Below are positions 17,290 through 20,792 of a stretch of DNA of 20,792 nt, in pieces. A program made the translations under genes and the position numbers. The notes beneath the pieces are model-generated. The model ran no database searches. It was given only the letters and a program-made list of their open reading frames with translations, and had not been told where the DNA came from. The stretch comes from Paulinella micropora (lineage: Eukaryota > Cercozoa > Imbricatea > Euglyphida), in NCBI GenBank assembly GCA_009731375.1, contig BJOX01000045.1, positions 537,831-558,622 of the forward strand, read 5' to 3'. The stretch's first letter is position 1. Each line of letters starts with the position of its first letter.

Positions 17290-17403
17290 CATTCTACCTT
17301 ACCTACTTATTGAGAGATAGATAGATAGACAGACAGACAGATAGATAGATAGATAGATATCTTTCTACCTTACCTACTTATTGAGAGACTCGGTAGATAG
17401 ATA
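17290..17403 (+). repeat. CTTACCTACTTATTGAGAGA module, copies 1-2
   Basis: TTCTACCTTACCTACTTATT + GAGAGA at 17292-17316 and about 17360-17390, with GATA/GACA between. Related copies lie at about 18117, 18172, 18208, 19390, 19499 and 19612. Confidence 0.8.
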
Positions 17404-17409
17404 GATAGA

Positions 17410-17934
17410 TGAAATATCGACTAATGTCAGAAAAAAGGAGCTTCTGATTTCGTCAACCAAGGAAGTCTGTGGGTAAAGTATTAACCCGATGCCCAGCTAA
17501 GCCGTGATGTTTGCACGGAAGGGACTGATACAGGCGATACCAAAGCTCCCTAGTACCAGGCGGGGCCAGGGCTCGTTCCAAAAGCGCCCCTTGCAGAACG
17601 AGCTCCCACCTCCATTACAGAGGACCCAGTAAGCAGATGGAGTTTCGAGACTGTTCGACAGTCTAGTATAAACCGACAGAGCACTGTGGGTTTTATTCCG
17701 GGCTCAACAAGCGAGAAAGGGCACCCTGAGGGAACAGGATTGTGCTTCCCGTCGCTATTTCGGCATGTGACTTATAGGCGTATGGCTAGGCACACATAAG
17801 GCACCCCACCACGGGCCCAGCACACCCACACCATCCCCTAATTCTCTGTCTGTCGACAGATGGCACCCATTTCAAAAAATCAAGCCCAAGAGAGGGTCAG
17901 TGACACCTCAAGTGGCCTTGGTTCATTCCGTAGA
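17410..17934 (-). mobile_element. Cassette copy 2: longest
   Basis: About 525 bp. Same left end as copy 1 (GATGAAATATCGACTAATGT) and near identity through AATTCTCTGTC. It then continues another 85 bp (CTGTCGACAGATGGCACCCA...TTCATTCCGTA) before GATA repeats resume. It therefore shows what copy 1 lacks at its right (5') side. It lacks the 28-bp duplication of copy 1. No coding domain recognised. Confidence 0.72.
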
Positions 17935-18028
17935 GATAGATAGATAGATAGATAGATAGGATCTCCCATACGATTCGGGAAAGGCACCTACATAGATAAC
18001 ACACACAGATAGATAGATAGATAGATAT

Positions 18029-18076
<48 letters not shown>

Positions 18077-18329
18077 GTAGAGAATAGATACATAGGTGAC
18101 TATATAGACGCACAAACTTTCTACCTTGCCTACTTATTGAGAGACACGGTAGATAGAGGGATATTTAGATATCTTTCTACCTCACCTACTTATAGACAAA
18201 TAGATATCTTTCAATATTACCTACTTATTGAGAGACTCGGTAGATAGATAGATAGATAAATAGATAGATAGATAGACAGACAGATAGATGGATGGATGGA
18301 TGGATGGATAGATGGATAGATAGATAGAT

Positions 18330-18360
<31 letters not shown>

Positions 18361-18361
18361 C

Positions 18362-18396
<35 letters not shown>

Positions 18397-18397
18397 G

Positions 18398-18472
<75 letters not shown>

Positions 18473-18477
18473 GATAG
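17935..18477. repeat. (GATA)n SSR with CTACTTATTGAGAGA modules
   Basis: GATA, GACA and GGAT arrays, three copies of the CTACCTACTTATTGAGAGAC module (near 18117, 18172 and 18208; the middle one shortened) and the GGATCTCCCATACGATTCGG piece at 17959. Confidence 0.88.
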
Positions 18478-18643
18478 ATGAAATATCGACTAATGTCAGA
18501 AAAAAGGAGCTTCTGATTTCGTCAACCAAGGAAGTCTGTGGGTAAAGTATTAACCCGATGCCCAGCTAAGCCGTGATGTTTGCACGGAAGGGACTGATAC
18601 AGGCGATACCAAAGCTCCCTAGTACCAGGCGGGGCCAGGGCTC
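18477..18643 (-). mobile_element. Cassette copy 3: truncated to about 166 bp
   Basis: Left end identical to copy 2; stops at GGCGGGGCCAGGGCTC and returns directly to AGATAGAT. The retained part is nearly identical to copy 2, so insertion or duplication is recent. Confidence 0.72.
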
Positions 18644-18681
<38 letters not shown>

Positions 18682-18682
18682 G

Positions 18683-18735
<53 letters not shown>

Positions 18736-18758
18736 GAGATGTCAGATAGATAGATAGA
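18644..18758. repeat. (GATA)n SSR with minimal junction remnant
   Basis: GATA units; at 18732-18744 GATGAGATGTCA interrupts them, matching only the terminal bases of the cassette/LINE 3' end, then GATA resumes. Confidence 0.85.
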
Positions 18759-19013
18759 TAGATGAGATATCGACTATTGTCAGAAAAAAGGAGCTTCTGA
18801 TTTCGTCAACCAGGAAGTCTTTGGGTAAAGTATTAACCCGATGCCCAGCTAAGCCGTGATGTTTGCACGGAAGGGACTGATACAGGCAATACCAAATCTC
18901 CCTAGTACCAGGCGGGGCCAGGGCTCGTTCCATAAGCGCCCCTTGCAGAACGAGCTCCCACCTCCATTACAGAGGACCCAGTAAGCAGATGGAGTTTCGA
19001 GACTGTTCGACAG
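18759..19013 (-). mobile_element. Cassette copy 4: truncated to about 252 bp
   Basis: Begins GATGAGATATCGACTATTGT and stops after GAGACTGTTCGACAG, then TAGATAGA. It carries several private changes (CAACCAGGAAGTCTTTGGG, GGCAATACCAAATCTCC), so it is older or from a different source than copies 2 and 3. Confidence 0.72.
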
Positions 19014-19073
19014 TAGATAGATAGATAGATGGATGGATGGATGGATGGATGGATAGATGGATAGATAGATAGG

Positions 19074-19114
<41 letters not shown>

Positions 19115-19171
19115 TGATTGATAGATGAATGGATGGATAGATCTAGCTAGCTAGCTAGCTAGCTAGCTAGA

Positions 19172-19215
<44 letters not shown>

Positions 19216-19328
19216 TAGATAGATAGATAGATAGATAGATGGATAGACGGATGGATGGATGGATAGATAGATAGATAGACAGATAGATAGATGGATGGAT
19301 GGATGGATGGATAGATAGATAGATAGAC

Positions 19329-19366
<38 letters not shown>

Positions 19367-19660
19367 GATAGATAGATAGATTGTCTATCTTTACCTGCTT
19401 ATTGAGAGACTCCATGAATAGGTATATATGTAAATAGATAAATGAATAGGTAGATAGGTAGATAGATAGGTAGATAGATAGGTAGTCCATGCTTTTATCT
19501 TGCCTGCTTATTGAGAGACTCCGTGAGTTGGGCAGACAGACAGATGAATAGGTAGATAGTTAAATAGATATATGAATAGGTAGATAGGTAGATAGGTAGG
19601 TAGTCTATGCTTTAATCTTTACTATTGAGAGATTCGACGAGTTTAGCAGGAAAATAAAAT

Positions 19661-19691
<31 letters not shown>

Positions 19692-19704
19692 GGATGGATG
19701 GATG

Positions 19705-19738
<34 letters not shown>
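19014..19738. repeat. (GATA)n/(GGAT)n/(GACA)n/(CTAG)n SSR with TTATTGAGAGA modules
   Basis: Mixed tetranucleotides, including a CTAG run at 19143-19169 that is itself palindromic. Three further modules (19388-19413, 19496-19525, 19610-19640) read CCTGCTTATTGAGAGACTCC with drift. Tyr-Leu-Ser-Ile frames here are spurious. Confidence 0.88.
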
Positions 19739-19739
<1 letters not shown>

Positions 19740-20053
19740 GAGATGTCGCAAAGGAATGTAGTCCTTGCAAAGGAACGCAGTTTCACATCAAACAGTAATT
19801 TGTGTACTGTGCATGTGTCCGGGATGGGAATCACGGGTAGACTGTGTTCTGGAAAAAAGAAGAGGAGGAAGGACGTTGAAGAAAAAGGCAATCTAGGAAT
19901 GGAGAGTGGGGAGGATAAGGAAGAAGAGAAAGAAAAGGAAGCCGTTAGTCCAAGTGTTTTGAGCACCGTAAGCTTGCGCAAGCTACAATGATGACATTGT
20001 ATGAGGCCTAAACCCCCGAAGGGACCTAGCCCGGGCTATGCAACACTGGACGG
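19735..20053 (-). other. Presumed 3' untranslated region of the non-LTR retrotransposon
   Basis: It follows the stop codon of the reading frame at 20054 on the minus strand and ends where GATA repeats begin (plus strand GATAGATGAGATGTCGCA). Palindromes cluster just after the stop: TAGCCCGGGCTA (20027-20038), a CCC-TTCG-GGG stem with UUCG-type loop (20014-20023, minus strand), TACAAT/ATTGTA (19984/19996) and AGCTTGCGCAAGCT (19971-19984). A pyrimidine-rich stretch (minus strand) and a duplicated GCAAAGGAAYGYAG (19748, 19767) lie further 3'. No poly(A) tail or AATAAA at the end; the tail is (TATC)n. Extent is inferred. Confidence 0.6.
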
Positions 20054-20791
20054 CTATGACGGAATGCAGTCACCGATACGGACTAGAGGAAGATTAGTCC
20101 AATTTTTGACTGCACAGGTGAGATAGATCGCAAAAGAGCAACGAGCTACGCAGGACGAAAGCTTGAAGGAAAGGGATTTGGATTGGGGATGTGAAAAACC
20201 CAAGGCGCGGAAACATCCATGAACAGAGAACGATACCATGCCGCGAGCCCCGCATTCGATTGGTCGAAGGTGGCAGGTCCATCCGTTGTCCTCGATTTGA
20301 GATTTGAGCCCATTATATCGGTTAGTCTTGTAGGCTCGTGCATCAAGGATGTTTTCCTCGACCGGGCACGTGAGCTCGATCAGTATACATATCTTGGTAG
20401 ACAATGACCAGACAACAATATCGGGGCGGAGGTCAGTGACACAGATGTGGACAGGAAAGGCTTGCTCAGAACCGGTGTACTGGGTTTGGAGCTGCCAATC
20501 GTTTGCGGTGTCAAGCAGGCATGGACGATGAAATGACTGCCCTTTAGACTTCTGCTCGCCCTCTTTCACAAACATAGACTTTGATTCATTTTCGTCTATA
20601 CGGGAGCGTTTGCTATGGCTCTCGATGTGTGTTTGAAGGGGAGCTTCGATAGTGCAGAGCACAGAGTCGTGACGCCAGGTATAACGGCCTTGTTTGAGGG
20701 CAACATGGCAACCGGAGAGGATGTGACATAAATGTGCTTGACCAGAACAGAGAGCACACTTGTTGTTGGGAATGATTCCCCACAGACGTCT
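20054..20791 (-). CDS. Non-LTR retrotransposon polyprotein, C-terminal part with restriction-like endonuclease (partial)
   Basis: An uninterrupted 245-codon frame enters from the right window edge and stops at TAG (20054-20056). Its true start and the reverse transcriptase lie outside. Residues 12-28 form a CCHC zinc knuckle, C-X2-C-X7-H-X4-C, followed by KQGRYTWRHDSVL (33-45), then a linker with ANDWQLQ. A nuclease core follows: LRPDIVVW (R122-P123-D124), ILIELT (E139) and KTNRY (155-159). The order CCHC, then (R/K)PD-X14-E-X15-KxxxY, is that of the restriction-like endonuclease of R2/NeSL/R4/CRE-type LINEs, which nicks the target for target-primed reverse transcription in the nucleus. CGARG (137-141 of the 202-residue section from 20662) fits the conserved end of this domain. 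No frameshift or stop is seen, so the copy may be intact here. Which clade it belongs to cannot be decided without the upstream domains. Downstream, its 3' end abuts GATA repeats. Confidence 0.88.
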   Translation of the reverse strand, partial: RRLWGIIPNNKCALCSGQAHLCHILSGCHVALKQGRYTWRHDSVLCTIEAPLQTHIESHSKRSRIDENESKSMFVKEGEQKSKGQSFHRPCLLDTANDWQLQTQYTGSEQAFPVHICVTDLRPDIVVWSLSTKICILIELTCPVEENILDARAYKTNRYNGLKSQIEDNGWTCHLRPIECGARGMVSFSVHGCFRALGFSHPQSKSLSFKLSSCVARCSFAIYLTCAVKNWTNLPLVRIGDCIPS

Positions 20792-20792
20792 A

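Noticed and set aside
19643-19991. Open frames on both strands of the region left of the LINE stop codon
   Set aside because: They overlap the presumed 3' untranslated region, are low complexity (Glu/Lys on one strand, Ser/Phe/Leu on the other), and one runs into the GATA array.

Overview
This is a gene-poor, repeat-saturated eukaryotic window. Roughly three quarters of it is simple sequence repeat (SSR): GATA/TATC, GTAG/CTAC, ATAC/GTAT, AACAT, ATATCT, GTC/GTT, ATC/ACC, GA, CA and CCCTT types. Four 10-N assembly gaps lie at 877-886, 2828-2837, 3350-3359 and 11448-11457, each on or close to a homopolymer run. Only one stretch of real protein-coding sequence can be supported: the C-terminal end of a non-LTR retrotransposon polyprotein on the minus strand at the right edge (20054-20791, cut by the window end). 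That element, the SSR density and the many fold-back elements suggest an animal genome, perhaps aquatic. No host gene or RNA gene is present to settle it.

Layout. 1-5550: SSR blocks of changing motif, interrupted by short non-SSR modules that recur as higher-order repeats. These include a 45-bp unit three times at 278-532, a 21-bp unit five times at 1270-1736, a roughly 28-bp boundary module at 1255, 2022 and 2675, and a roughly 50-bp unit thirteen times at 2885-5160 with a 498-bp tandem duplication. An 81-bp near-perfect palindrome at 5294-5374 sits where the SSR strand composition flips. 5607-8414: ATAC, AACAT and ATCT arrays carrying a roughly 40-bp module four times. 8415-14085: the only region that is mostly not SSR. 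It is a nest of fold-back or MITE-like elements: two inverted copies of a 150-bp element with an 83-88 bp GC-rich palindrome, a 152-bp hairpin with 69-bp arms, and related 185-240 bp elements with terminal inverted repeats (TIRs), several inserted into one another.

14086-19740: GATA and GTAG arrays holding two more families. One is a roughly 62-bp unit with short TIRs (seven copies). The other is a cassette of up to about 520 bp (four copies), always on the minus strand, with an identical left (3') end and different right (5') ends. This is the classic 5'-truncation pattern of target-primed reverse transcription.

19735-20791: the 3' untranslated region and C-terminus of the retrotransposon. 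The protein shows a CCHC zinc knuckle, a GRYTWRH motif and an RPD...E...KxxxY restriction-like endonuclease core.

How the parts may work together (inference): the autonomous retrotransposon and the cassettes all end at the same kind of junction, GATAGATGARATRTC on the plus strand. Either this endonuclease family inserts into TATC/GATA microsatellites, or its 3' tail seeds them, with the cassettes as non-autonomous partners sharing the last few bases. This is the most interesting hypothesis in the window. The large open reading frames elsewhere are translations of SSRs and are not genes.
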